Both the position numbers and the translations under genes were made by a program. From the NCBI GenBank assembly GCA_040635515.1, contig JBEYHY010000010.1:92396-156395 (forward strand): DNA of 64,000 bases. The letters are read 5' to 3'. Positions within the stretch are counted from its first letter, which is position 1, and each line of letters begins with the position of its first letter. This stretch comes from Prauserella_A sp040635515 (GTDB taxonomy: Bacteria; Actinomycetota; Actinomycetes; Mycobacteriales; Pseudonocardiaceae). The notes beneath the pieces are model-generated. The model made no database searches. It was not told the origin of the DNA and saw only the letters and a list, made by a program, of their open reading frames with translations. Positions 8,951-17,632 of this stretch are shown piece after piece.

Positions 8951-10386
8951 GGACGCTCCCTTCGCGTGCCGTCCCGGCCGGGTTCCCCGCCGGATCCCCA
9001 GGATGCCACGGCAGGCGAATCGGGAATCCTCATGGTGGAAGGCTTTTCGCCGCCGCCCGTGCCCCGGGGTGCCGACAGCGCGGCGAGTTCGTCGCGCAGC
9101 CCGGCCATCAGCACCGGAAGGTCCCTGACCCGGCCGGGATCGGTCACCGCGGTCACGGTGAGCCTGCCGCCGTAGGACAGCGCGACGAACGAGACGGTCA
9201 TGTTTCCCTTGACCGTCGACAGTGGAATGACCTCGCTGATGGGCGTTCCGAGAAAGGCGAGCCGGGCGGAAGGGCCCCTGAGGTAGGTGACCGAGGTGGA
9301 GAGCATGCGCTGGTGATCGACCAGCCAGCGCAACAGGTTCAACCTCGCGATGCCACGGAAGAACGGGCCGACCAGAGCCACGGAGGCGCCGCGCGCCGAC
9401 CCGAATCTGCCCCTGGTGAGCAACGCGATCGCAGCAAGGCGGTCGACGGTCCTGCCGCCGGAGGGCAGTTCGACGGGAACGGCGACGGCGTGGTTGCCGA
9501 GCCTGGCGCCGGGGTCGCGGCTGCGGGTCGACACGGGCACCGACACGACGAGACTGCCCGCTTCCTCGCCTCTGGCGTCGAGCAGTGTGCGCAGCGCTCC
9601 GGTCGCCGCGGTGAGAACCGCGTCGTTGAGCAGCCCGCCGTGCTCGCGGGCGGTGGCCCGCACGGCCCGCAGGTCGGCGCGAGCGACGGCGAAGCGCCTG
9701 CACGGCCCGGTGGGCTGGTTGAGTGAACTGCGGGGTGCCAGCGTGATTCCGGCCTGCCGCAGTTCGCGCAGGCCCCTCCTGAGCCTGCGCGCTCCCGCGG
9801 GCAACGTGCGCAGCGTTTCGATTCTTCTCCTGTTCGCGTCGGCGAACAGCGCCGCGGCGCCCGGCTTCGGTACGAGGAAGGCCGGATCGGCCTCGGCCGG
9901 CGTCCCGTCGGCCATCCTTGCCAGCGCCGCGAGGCCGCCGATCCCGTCGGTCAGCACGTGGTGCATCACGAACACGAGCGCGGCGTCGCCGCCCGCGAGA
10001 CCCGTGACGAACGTGACCGACCACAATGGCCGGTCCCTCGGCAGTTTCCGGGTCACCGCGGTCGTGGCGATGTCGAGTAACGCCTCGTCGTCGCCAGGGG
10101 CGGGGCAACGCACATGCAGGAAATGCCGGTGGATGGCGAATCCAGGATCGTCGGCCCAGTACGGGTTTCCGAGACCGAACGGCGCGCGCACGAGATGCTG
10201 CCGGAACCGGCGGATGCCGTTCGCCCTTTCCGCGACGGTGGCGGCGACGACGTCGGCGTTCAACGCGGACCCGCCGTCCAGTACCAGGATTCCCGCGATC
10301 TGCATGGGCGGATCGCCGAGGTCGGAGGCCAGGGTCATCAGGTCTCCGCCGCCCATGCGCTCGACGGGTGTCGTGTGCACGCTCAT
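8947..10386 (-). CDS. Wax ester synthase/diacylglycerol acyltransferase
   Basis: 479 residues of the WS/DGAT family. It makes triacylglycerol or wax esters from acyl-CoA. The active-site motif is HHVLTDGIGG (HHxxxDG) near residue 140; the N-terminal MGGGDLMTLASDLGDPPMQIAG and the mid-protein LNDAVLTAATGALR (PLW/NDVVL-type) blocks are also present. ATG 10386 follows GAGGGGCGAGC. In M. tuberculosis, tgs1 (Rv3130c) is in the DosR regulon and makes storage lipid in hypoxia; gene content here suggests the same job. First gene of the operon with the stress protein and kinase. No strong DosR box was found upstream. Confidence 0.9.
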   Translation of the reverse strand: MSVHTTPVERMGGGDLMTLASDLGDPPMQIAGILVLDGGSALNADVVAATVAERANGIRRFRQHLVRAPFGLGNPYWADDPGFAIHRHFLHVRCPAPGDDEALLDIATTAVTRKLPRDRPLWSVTFVTGLAGGDAALVFVMHHVLTDGIGGLAALARMADGTPAEADPAFLVPKPGAAALFADANRRRIETLRTLPAGARRLRRGLRELRQAGITLAPRSSLNQPTGPCRRFAVARADLRAVRATAREHGGLLNDAVLTAATGALRTLLDARGEEAGSLVVSVPVSTRSRDPGARLGNHAVAVPVELPSGGRTVDRLAAIALLTRGRFGSARGASVALVGPFFRGIARLNLLRWLVDHQRMLSTSVTYLRGPSARLAFLGTPISEVIPLSTVKGNMTVSFVALSYGGRLTVTAVTDPGRVRDLPVLMAGLRDELAALSAPRGTGGGEKPSTMRIPDSPAVASWGSGGEPGRDGTRRERP

Positions 10387-10525
10387 GCTCGCCCCTCACC
10401 GCGTTCTCGGTCCGGCGCCCTTTCCCGCACGGTACGTGCTCCCGTGCCTGCCGACCGGGTGCGCGACCGGCCTTGCGCGGACGAGTGAACGTGCGCCGCG
10501 GAGCGAGCGGGCGATCGCCGCCCGG

Positions 10526-11017
10526 CTACAGGCTGACCAGTTCGAACGTCGCCGAGGGAGTGTCCCTTCCACAGGTGCGTGCCATGTGCCAGGCGAGATG
10601 ACCCACACCTGCCTGTGCCGCGGGCAATCGCGTCCTGCCGATCGCGAGGTAGCCGTTGGGGCTTCGGGTGACCACGCTCATCGCTCCGGCGAGTACGGCG
10701 ATGCCGAAGGCCAGCACGTCGGCGCGCAGGTCGTCGTCGAGATCTTCGGCGAGACCGACCATGCCCCGCACCGACCCGTCGTCGTCCATCCCCGCCGCCA
10801 CGGCACCGCCGAAACCCTCGCTCGCCTCGACGGGAACGTCGAAGACCCGGATCTGGCCTTCCAGCGCGACGGCGCACAACTTGGCGGCCGGAGTGGTCAG
10901 CAGCGGGTCGTCGATGGGGCTGTGCTCGGGCGCGTACGGCGGGCGGCGGCCGACGGGGACCCCGCAGACCGGGCACGGGGCGCCCTCGACGTGCTGTTGC
11001 GTTCGCCGGTCGTTCAT
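10526..11017 (-). CDS. Hypothetical protein with a CPVCG motif
   Basis: 163 residues, not recognised. The N-terminus has a CPVC pair (APCPVCGVPVGRRPPYAPEHSP) that could bind metal but has no second Cys pair nearby; other cysteines are isolated. The middle is acidic (AEDLDDDLRADVLAFG). It has good high-GC codon usage and an ATG start at 11017 with GGAGGT upstream. It is divergent from the stress gene at 11193 and shares an upstream region that carries DosR-box-like sites, so it may be co-regulated with the dormancy genes. Confidence 0.6.
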   Translation of the reverse strand: MNDRRTQQHVEGAPCPVCGVPVGRRPPYAPEHSPIDDPLLTTPAAKLCAVALEGQIRVFDVPVEASEGFGGAVAAGMDDDGSVRGMVGLAEDLDDDLRADVLAFGIAVLAGAMSVVTRSPNGYLAIGRTRLPAAQAGVGHLAWHMARTCGRDTPSATFELVSL

Positions 11018-11094
11018 CGCGACCTCCGGTGGGCCGGGAGTGTGCTGTCACATTCGTGCGACTCCACCATGCGCGGCGAGGCCGGCCGGCCGAC

Positions 11095-11131
11095 AGGGCT
11101 GTAGGTACCTCCCACGAAGGGCTTTCGACCT
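11095..11131 (+). promoter_or_regulatory. Tandem DosR-box-like sites
   Basis: Degenerate sites GGGCTGTAGGTACC (11096-11109) and GGGCTTTCGACCT (11119-11131) start about 23 bp apart, in the divergent gap between 11017 and 11193. The second resembles the DosR half-sequence GGGACTTTCGGCC. Both are weaker than the sites at 13929 and 18351. The spacing is shared with the pairs at 2180/2202 and 13929/13952, which supports them. Confidence 0.45.
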
Positions 11132-11192
11132 ACGCGCGCCGGCCCCGATGCGGTCACCATGAACGAGTGATCGCCGAGGAGGGCAGACGGTC

Positions 11193-12131
11193 GTGAAAGG
11201 CAACGCTCCGATACTGGCCGGTGTCGACGGGTCCGCGTCGTCGCTGCTGGCGACGGCGTGGGCGGCGAGGGCGGCGGCACAGCGGCATGCCCCGCTGGTG
11301 CTGGTGGCCACGATGCTCATGCCCGTGCCCTACGGGGCGGGAATCGGCCCTCCTCCCGGCTACTTCTCCGGGCTGGAGGCCGAGGGCAAGCGGCGCCTCG
11401 ACGAGGCGGACGAGCACGCGAGGCTCGTGGCGGCGGAGGTGAGCGGCGCGGGGGAACTCGCCGTCAGCACGGAGTTCCACATCGGCAACCCGGTTCCGAT
11501 CCTGAGGGAGCGCGCCCGCTCGGCTCGGATGCTCGTACTCGGAACACGGGGTCTCGGCGAGCTCACCGGGACGTTCGTCGGCTCGGTCGCGGTCGCGCTC
11601 GTGTCACACGGACCTTGCCCCGTCGCGGTCGTCAGGGGAAGGGGACAGGACGGCGAGCCTCCCGCCGAGGGGCCGGTGGTGGTCGGCGTCGACGGCTCGC
11701 CGATGAGCGAGGCCGCGGTCGCCGCCGCTTTCGAGGAGGCGGCCGTGCGCGGAACCTCGCTCATCGCGGTGCACGCGTGGAGCGACGCGTCCTTCGCCGC
11801 GGCGACGGGCTTCAGCGGCCTCGGTCCCTCGGGCGCACTGGGCGCTGAAGGTCTTGTGTGGGACGAGATTGAGACGAAGGAGCGGCTCGTGCTGGCCGAA
11901 CGGCTCGCGGGCTGGCAGGAACGCTACCCGGAGGTTTCCGTCGAGCGGGTCGTGCGCAGAGACCGGCCGCTGCGCGGACTGCTCGAACTCGCCGCCCAAG
12001 CCCAGCTGCTGGTCGTCGGCAGCAGGGGAAGGGGCGGGTTCAGCGGAATGCTGCTGGGCTCGACGAGCAACGCGCTCGTGTATTCGGCGCCGTGCCCGGT
12101 GCTGATCGTCCGCCATCAGCCGGGTGGGTGA
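11193..12131 (+). CDS. Universal stress protein, two UspA domains
   Basis: 312 residues. Domain 1 starts PILAGVDGSASSLLATAWAA and domain 2 starts PVVVGVDGSPMSEAAVAAAF near residue 160. Nucleotide-site motifs are LGTRGLGELTGTFVGSVA and VGSRGRGGFSGMLLGSTSN. The GTG start at 11193 has GAGGAGGGC upstream. It is followed 62 bp later by another tandem stress protein and a CBS-BON gene, all on the same strand and probably one transcript. DosR-box-like sites lie about 60-100 bp upstream. Confidence 0.9.
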   Translation: MKGNAPILAGVDGSASSLLATAWAARAAAQRHAPLVLVATMLMPVPYGAGIGPPPGYFSGLEAEGKRRLDEADEHARLVAAEVSGAGELAVSTEFHIGNPVPILRERARSARMLVLGTRGLGELTGTFVGSVAVALVSHGPCPVAVVRGRGQDGEPPAEGPVVVGVDGSPMSEAAVAAAFEEAAVRGTSLIAVHAWSDASFAAATGFSGLGPSGALGAEGLVWDEIETKERLVLAERLAGWQERYPEVSVERVVRRDRPLRGLLELAAQAQLLVVGSRGRGGFSGMLLGSTSNALVYSAPCPVLIVRHQPGG

Positions 12132-12193
12132 CAGCCGGTTTCGAGGTCCCGCGACGCGGGGAAGACGCACACAAAGAGTGAGGGGACAAGGTG

Positions 12194-13108
12194 ATGAGCA
12201 AGATCGTCGTAGGTGTGGACGGTTCACCCTCAGCGGTGAACGCGGCGGTGTGGGCGGCGCGGGAAGCCGCCGCGCGAGGCGAGGTGCTGCGCCTCGTGCA
12301 CACCTACTTCGTGCCGTTGCGGGGGTACCCGGGTTTCCTCGCGACCTATCCCGAGGTGCGGGAGGGAATGCGGCATCAGGGCCAGATCTGGCTCGACGAG
12401 GCCATGACGGCCGCCGGACAGGCCGCCCCCGGCGTCGAGGTGGAGACCGACCTGCTGGAAGGTGAGGTCGTGCCCGCCCTGCTTGAGGAGACCGCCGGGG
12501 CACGGCTGGTGGCGATCGGCTCGCGCGGGCTCGGCGGGTTCACCGGCATGCTGGTCGGCTCGGTCGCGGTCGCGCTGGCCGCGCACGGCGACTGCCCGGT
12601 GACGGTGGTGCGCGGCGCGAAGCCCAGTGACCAGCCTCCCGCCGAGGGACCCGTCGTGGTCGGGGTCGACGGATCGGAGGCGAGCCTCAGCGCGCTGGAG
12701 TTCGCGTTCGAGGAAGCCTCGGCCAGAAGTGTCCGGCTGATCGCCGTGCACACCTGGAACGACGTGACCCTTGAGGCGACTCTGCGCATGTACCCGTTCT
12801 CCGTCGACCCCGCCGATGTCGATGCCGAGGAGAAGGCGGTGCTCGACGCGCAGGTCGCGTTGTGGCAGGACAAGTTTCCCGGCGTCGAGGTCGAAACGGT
12901 CGTCGAGCGGGGACGTCCGGTGCGCGCGCTGCTTGAGCGCGCGGAGCGGGCCCAGCTGGTGGTGGTCGGTAGCAGGGGACGCGGGGGATTCAAGGGCATG
13001 CTGCTCGGATCCACGAGCAGGGCGCTCATCACGCACGCGCCGTGCCCGGTGGCCATCGTCCGCCCGCCGTCGGGTGCCCGGCGGGACGAGCAGGACGGGG
13101 CCGCGTAG
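12194..13108 (+). CDS. Universal stress protein, two UspA domains
   Basis: 304 residues; domain 1 KIVVGVDGSPSAVNAAVWAA, domain 2 PVVVGVDGSEASLSALEFAF. Glycine motifs IGSRGLGGFTGMLVGSVA and VGSRGRGGFKGMLLGSTSR match the ATP-binding UspA class. The ATG at 12194 is preceded by an in-frame GTG (12191) and by AGGGGACAAG; either may be used. The stop codon abuts the ATG of the next gene (13109), so the two are certainly in one operon. Confidence 0.9.
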   Translation: MSKIVVGVDGSPSAVNAAVWAAREAAARGEVLRLVHTYFVPLRGYPGFLATYPEVREGMRHQGQIWLDEAMTAAGQAAPGVEVETDLLEGEVVPALLEETAGARLVAIGSRGLGGFTGMLVGSVAVALAAHGDCPVTVVRGAKPSDQPPAEGPVVVGVDGSEASLSALEFAFEEASARSVRLIAVHTWNDVTLEATLRMYPFSVDPADVDAEEKAVLDAQVALWQDKFPGVEVETVVERGRPVRALLERAERAQLVVVGSRGRGGFKGMLLGSTSRALITHAPCPVAIVRPPSGARRDEQDGAA

Positions 13109-13735
13109 ATGCGGGCCGAGGAGCTGATGTCCCGCCCCGTGGTGACGGTGACGGAGCGGACCTCGGTCAAGGAAGCGGCCAGGTTGCTGTCCGAACACGG
13201 GTTCACCTCGCTGCCCGTGGTCGCCGGGGACACCGCGGACACCGGGGACACCGGCGACGCCGTGCTGAAGGGGATCGTGACGGAGGCCGACCTGCTGCGC
13301 GATCGGATCCCTCCCGGGATCACGGGTGAGCGGTCCGCCGCGAGGCAGGTACCGCCGACGACGGTCGGTGAGGTGATGACCAGTCCCGCCGTGGCCCGCT
13401 CGCGGAAGGCGGACATCGCCGAGCTGGTGTCGGTGCTGCTGGCCGAGGGATTCCACGCGATGCCCATTGTGGACGGTCAGCGAGTCGCGGGGATAGTGAC
13501 GCGAAGGGATCTGGTGCGTGCGCTGTCCCGTGACGACACCACGATCGCCAGGGATGTGCGGCGGCGGCTCATGATCTACGGGGGAGCCGACCGGTGGACC
13601 GTGGACGTGCGCGACGGTGTCGCCAGCATCGTCGACGAGTACGACGATGCCGCCGACCGGCACGTGGCGACCCTGCTCGCCGAGTCGGTACCGGGAGTCA
13701 CCAGCGCCAGCACCATCCACCGCCCCGCCGACTGA
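13109..13735 (+). CDS. CBS-domain pair plus BON domain protein
   Basis: 208 residues. CBS 1 starts ELMSRPVVTVTERTSVKEAARLL; CBS 2 starts EVMTSPAVARSRKADIAELVSVLL with HAMPIVDGQRVAGIVTRRDLV; a BON-like segment (DVRDGVASIVDEYDDAADRHVATLL) closes the protein. CBS pairs bind adenosyl nucleotides; the CBS protein Hrp1 (Rv2626c) is one of the strongest DosR-regulon members. An insert rich in Asp-Thr-Gly-Asp repeats (DTADTGDTGD) interrupts CBS 1. It starts directly after the stop of the stress gene. Confidence 0.85.
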   Translation: MRAEELMSRPVVTVTERTSVKEAARLLSEHGFTSLPVVAGDTADTGDTGDAVLKGIVTEADLLRDRIPPGITGERSAARQVPPTTVGEVMTSPAVARSRKADIAELVSVLLAEGFHAMPIVDGQRVAGIVTRRDLVRALSRDDTTIARDVRRRLMIYGGADRWTVDVRDGVASIVDEYDDAADRHVATLLAESVPGVTSASTIHRPAD

Positions 13736-13747
13736 CCCGCGCGCCCC

Positions 13748-13844
13748 GCGAGTCCCCCGCCCAGGACGCCGAGATCCGCACTCAGGACGCCGAGAGCCGC
13801 GCTCAGGACGCCGAGAGCCGCGCTCAGGACGGCGACATCCGCGT
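13748..13844. repeat. 21-bp tandem repeat array, locus 2 of 4
   Basis: The end element GCGAGTCCCCCG (13748-13759) is followed by four 21-bp units at 13761-13781, 13782-13802, 13803-13823 and 13824-13844, in the opposite orientation to the locus at 2.05 kb. Units two and three are identical. The array starts about 12 bases after the stop of the CBS-BON gene and precedes the nitroreductase promoter region. Confidence 0.9.
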
Positions 13845-13928
13845 TCGCGGATCGGCGGCCCGCCGGAGCCACAAGGTCACGCCGCCGACGAGAGCGCAGG
13901 GTGTTCGTCCTGGTCAGCGAGCTGAACA

Positions 13929-13964
13929 GGGACCTAATGCCCTGCTATCGGGGGACGACTGACC
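13929..13964 (+). promoter_or_regulatory. Tandem DosR-box-like sites upstream of nitroreductase
   Basis: GGGACCTAATGCCC (13929-13942) is a near-palindromic match to the DosR box core, and GGGACGACTGACC (13952-13964) is a second, weaker one 23 bp further on. They lie 77-112 bp before the ATG at 14041. The arrangement copies the doubled boxes known in front of strongly induced DosR-regulon genes. Confidence 0.6.
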
Positions 13965-14040
13965 GCTGCGTGCCGCGGGGTATCCGGTTGATGCTTGAGG
14001 CAGGCGTTACCTCCACCGGCGACCTCGACTTGGAGGCCTG

Positions 14041-15045
14041 ATGGCTGACCCGATACCCGGCGCCGATTCCCGCACGCACCATGCCCTCGATGCCGCGCTG
14101 AGAGCGGCGGTCAGGGCACCTTCTCCGCACAACACCCAGCCTTGGCGGTTTTTCGTCGAGGACGGGCACATCGACGTGCTGCTGGATCGGACGAGAGTGC
14201 TGAGGGTCGCCGATCCCGAGGGAAGAGAGGCGCTGCTCGCCTGCGGTGCCGCCGTGCTCAACCTGCGGGTCGCGCTCACGGCGGAGGCGATGGCCAGCAC
14301 GGTCGAGCTACTGCCGGACAAGGGGGTTCCCGATCTGCTGGCCAGGGTGTGGCCGGGCCGCCCGCGCACACCGACCACCGAGGAACTGCGGCTGGCAAGG
14401 ATGATCGGCCGCAGGCACACCAATCGCAGGCCCTTCGACGACAGGGCGGTGCCCGCACACGTGCGGCACACGCTGACCGTGGCCGCGGCCGAAGAGGGGG
14501 CACGGCTGATCCTGCTGGAACAGCCACGCCTCGATCGGCTCGCCGTGCTGCTGCGCAGGGCCGACCACGAGCAGGCAGGCGATCCTGCCTTCCGGGCCGA
14601 GCTGCGCGCCTGGACCCACGAGGGCGACGGCAGGCGCGACGGGGTTCCCTATTCGGCCGGTGGCCCGCGAGCGCTGAGGGAAGGACTGCTCGCACTGCGC
14701 GACTACGGCAACGGAGTGCCGGGCACGACGAGGCACGAGCGCGAGTTCGAGCGCGCGCCGCTGGTCGGTGTGCTGACCACGAGCGGGGACACCCGGCGGC
14801 ACGCGCTGCGCGCGGGGCAGGCGATGGAGCGGGTGCTGCTCACGGCGACATCCGCCGGACTGAACGCCTCCTTCCTCGCCCAGCCCATCGAGATCGGCTC
14901 CGCGCGCGAGGAACTGCGTTCGATCCTCGGCGAACACGAATACCCGCAGACGGTGCTGCGGTTCGGTTTCGGCTATCCGGGCGGGCTCACGCCGCGCAGG
15001 ACGGTCGACGAGGTCACGAGATGGGGTGGGTGGCGTGACGGTTAG
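14041..15045 (+). CDS. Acg-family nitroreductase-like FMN protein
   Basis: 334 residues. The N-terminal APSPHNTQPWRF motif (residues 23-34) is the signature of the Acg (Rv2032/Rv3131) branch of the nitroreductase superfamily, followed by RVLRVADPEGREALLACGAAVLNLR. The RRHTNRRPFDDRAVP and MERVLLTATSAGLNASFLAQP blocks also fit. Mycobacterial Acg is a DosR-regulon protein proposed to sequester FMN rather than to reduce nitro compounds. ATG 14041 lies close after GGAGGCCTG. DosR-box-like sites lie upstream, and a related gene overlaps its 3' end. Confidence 0.85.
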   Translation: MADPIPGADSRTHHALDAALRAAVRAPSPHNTQPWRFFVEDGHIDVLLDRTRVLRVADPEGREALLACGAAVLNLRVALTAEAMASTVELLPDKGVPDLLARVWPGRPRTPTTEELRLARMIGRRHTNRRPFDDRAVPAHVRHTLTVAAAEEGARLILLEQPRLDRLAVLLRRADHEQAGDPAFRAELRAWTHEGDGRRDGVPYSAGGPRALREGLLALRDYGNGVPGTTRHEREFERAPLVGVLTTSGDTRRHALRAGQAMERVLLTATSAGLNASFLAQPIEIGSAREELRSILGEHEYPQTVLRFGFGYPGGLTPRRTVDEVTRWGGWRDG

Positions 15046-15808
15046 CCCGGTGCTGGGGGCCGGTACCCGGCACGCGTGGTCGGCGGAGGAGAAGGGCGTG
15101 CTCGCCAGCGCCGCGCGCAACGCCCTGCACTGCGGGGTGGGCAGCGCCTGGATCCTGCGGGTGCGGGAACACGACGTCGAAGTGCACGAACGGTTTCACG
15201 CGACCAGCTGGCACCACGAAGGGGCGGGAAGGGACAGGGTAATCGCGTGTGGTGCCGCGCTGGCGGGTGTCGTCGTCGCCGTGCGCGTTCTCGGCTGGCT
15301 GCCGGAAATCACGCTGCTCGGCGACCCGGCGCGGCCCGAGCTCGTCGCGACCGTCGGTGCCAGTACCCGCCACCGGCCCTCGGCGCGCGACGTGCGCCGG
15401 TTCAAGGCGGGATTCGGCAGGCAACGGCATCGCGGCGCGATCGACCCCGGCGAACTCGATCCGGCGTTGGTCGAGGAACTGGTGACCGCGGGGGAGGGAC
15501 AGGGAGTGACCGTGGTGCCCGTTTCGGCGTTCGCTCCGGTCAACCGCAAACAGACACTCGATCCGGGATTGCTCATCGTCACCGCGGCCGACGGCCGCAG
15601 GGACCAGGTCGCCGCTGGTGTCGCGATGCAGCACTGCGCGCTTGCCGCCTCGGCGCGGGGCTTGACGGCGGAACCGCGGACGGGTCCCTTCCAGTTCCGC
15701 GAATTCCGCCGGAGAGTGCTGCGCGGCAGGGGCCTCAGCGGCAGTCCCCAGCTGCTGCTGCGCCTGGGCGAGCGCGGACCGGTTGAGCCGGGCTCGCGGC
15801 AGGGATAA
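15035..15808 (+). CDS. Degenerate Acg-like protein
   Basis: 257 residues from the GTG at 15035 (GTG 15026 is an alternative); it overlaps the previous gene's last codons. The ordering of blocks (AWSAEEKGVLASAARNAL at the N-terminus, VIACGAALAGVVVAVRVLGW, STRHRPSARDVRRF, HCALAASARGLTAEP, SPQLLLRLG) follows Acg-type nitroreductase-like proteins, but the PSxHNTQPW flavin motif is replaced by NALHCGVGSAWILRV. It is probably a diverged paralogue that lacks a normal flavin site. The two genes are likely co-translated. Confidence 0.65.
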   Translation: MTVSPVLGAGTRHAWSAEEKGVLASAARNALHCGVGSAWILRVREHDVEVHERFHATSWHHEGAGRDRVIACGAALAGVVVAVRVLGWLPEITLLGDPARPELVATVGASTRHRPSARDVRRFKAGFGRQRHRGAIDPGELDPALVEELVTAGEGQGVTVVPVSAFAPVNRKQTLDPGLLIVTAADGRRDQVAAGVAMQHCALAASARGLTAEPRTGPFQFREFRRRVLRGRGLSGSPQLLLRLGERGPVEPGSRQG

Positions 15809-15887
15809 TCTCGCCGGATACCACGTTTGCCCGATCTCGGCCGGGTTACTCCGGCGCGACGGAGGGCGGCGAGTGGACGGAGAGTGA

Positions 15888-17621
15888 ATGCCCGAGAACC
15901 CGGGAACCGATGACGCGGCGCGGCGGGAGCCGGCCTCGGAGGGGCTTGCCGGGCTGAGGCTGGACGAGTTGCTGCACGAGGTACAGGAACGGCTCGCCCA
16001 GATCGTCAGGACAAGGGACCGGCTGCAGGGGCTGCTCGACGCGGTGCTCGCCGTCGCCACCGGTCTCGAACTGGACTCCACCCTCCAGCGCATCGTGCAG
16101 GCGGCGACCGAGCTGGTCGACGCGAAATACGGTGCGCTGGGCGTGCTGTCGGAGGAAGGCGGCCTTTCCGAGTTCGTCTACGTCGGCATCGACGAGCGGG
16201 CGAGGTCGCAGATGGGGCACCTGCCCGAAGGCAGAGGACTGCTGGGCGTGCTCATCGAGGATCCGAGACCGGTGCGGGTCGCCGACCTGTCCCGGCATCC
16301 GGCTTCGGTCGGTTTCCCCCGCAACCATCCGCCCATGCACAGCTTCCTCGGCGTTCCGGTGCGGGTGCGTGACAGGGTGTTCGGCAACCTGTACCTCACG
16401 GAGAAGCGGGACGGCGCCGAATTCACCCCCGACGACGAGGTGGTGCTGCAGGCGCTGGCCGCGGCGGCAGGCGTTGCCGTCGACAACGCGCGGTTGTTCG
16501 AGCAGTCGCGGATGCGGGAACGCTGGCTCGGCGCCGTCGCCGAGATCAACGGCGAACTGCTTGGAGGAGCTTCGGTCGACGCGACCCTGCGGCTGATCGT
16601 GCGGCGCGTGTGCGAACTGGCCGGGGCGGGCGACGCACTGCTGCTGGCCGAGGACGAGGGAACGGAACTGATCTCGGTGGGCGTCGTGGCGGGCGAGCGG
16701 GGCTCAAGCCTGCTGGGCATCACCGTGGACACGGCGGGGGAGTCGGAGATCGCCGAGGCCATGCGAGCGGGGGAGCCCCGGCTACTCGCCGACCTCGCCG
16801 CCGTGCTTCCCGACGAGCCGAAGGTGGGCTCCTCCGGATTCGGGCCAGCCGTCGCCGTGCCGCTGAGCAGCTCCTCCGGCGCGGGTGGCGTGCTCATCGT
16901 TGCGAGAGCGAAGGGGGAGGCCGGATTCGGCTCCGAGCAGTTGCCGATGTTGTCCTCGCTGGCCGACCAGGCCGCCGTCGCGCTCGAATTCGCGGAGAAA
17001 CAACGCAATCAGCGGCTGCTCGACGTGCTCGCCGACCGCGACCGGATCGCGCAGGACCTCCACGATCACGTGATCCAGCGGCTGTTCGCCACCGGGATGA
17101 GCCTGCAGGGCACATTGCGCCGCATCACCGATCAGCCCGCCCGCGACAGGGTGCAGCACTCGGTCGAGCAACTCGACCGCACGGTGCGGGAAATCCGTAC
17201 GTCCATTTTCGACCTGCACACGGCGGGAACCGACCGGCCGGCGAGCCTGCGGCGCAGACTGCTCGACGTGATCACGGACGTGTCGGCCGACGCGACGGTG
17301 TCACCTTCGATGCGCGTATCGGGGGCCGTCGACACGTTCGTGCCACCGACGCTGGCCGAACACGCCGAGGCGGTGCTGCGGGAAGGACTCAGCAACGCGC
17401 TGCGGCACTCGGGGGCCGACGAGATCGTGGTGACGGTCGACGCGAGCCCGCGCGAACTGACCATCGAGGTCGCCGACAACGGCGTCGGCATCACCGAAGG
17501 CGGTCACCGCAGCGGCCTCGACAACCTCCGGCGCCGAGCGCAGCAGTGCGGAGGGACCGCGTCGGTGCTCTCCGGCGAGACCGGGGGAACCGTCATGCGC
17601 TGGCGGGTACCGCTCGGTTGA
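15888..17621 (+). CDS. dosT: DosS/DosT-like GAF-GAF sensor histidine kinase, predicted haem sensor
   Basis: 577 residues: two GAF domains (about 55-205 and 225-370), a HisKA_3 phosphoacceptor helix (RIAQDLHDHVIQRLFATG; His392) and an HATPase_c domain (N-box EGLSNALRHSGADE, G1 DNGVGI). GAF-A keeps RHPASVGFPRNHPPMHSF and FGNLYLTEK. His147 and Tyr169 fall 22 residues apart, as the proximal haem His and distal Tyr do in mycobacterial DosT/DosS, so it is predicted to sense O2, NO or CO. It is convergent with the dosR gene, 11 bp away, its likely partner. The gene name is by similarity. Confidence 0.9.
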   Translation: MPENPGTDDAARREPASEGLAGLRLDELLHEVQERLAQIVRTRDRLQGLLDAVLAVATGLELDSTLQRIVQAATELVDAKYGALGVLSEEGGLSEFVYVGIDERARSQMGHLPEGRGLLGVLIEDPRPVRVADLSRHPASVGFPRNHPPMHSFLGVPVRVRDRVFGNLYLTEKRDGAEFTPDDEVVLQALAAAAGVAVDNARLFEQSRMRERWLGAVAEINGELLGGASVDATLRLIVRRVCELAGAGDALLLAEDEGTELISVGVVAGERGSSLLGITVDTAGESEIAEAMRAGEPRLLADLAAVLPDEPKVGSSGFGPAVAVPLSSSSGAGGVLIVARAKGEAGFGSEQLPMLSSLADQAAVALEFAEKQRNQRLLDVLADRDRIAQDLHDHVIQRLFATGMSLQGTLRRITDQPARDRVQHSVEQLDRTVREIRTSIFDLHTAGTDRPASLRRRLLDVITDVSADATVSPSMRVSGAVDTFVPPTLAEHAEAVLREGLSNALRHSGADEIVVTVDASPRELTIEVADNGVGITEGGHRSGLDNLRRRAQQCGGTASVLSGETGGTVMRWRVPLG

Positions 17622-17632
17622 CCCGGGCGTGC

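Noticed and set aside
13748..13844. CRISPR array
   Set aside because: The 21-bp units are contiguous with no unique spacers, and no cas genes are present.
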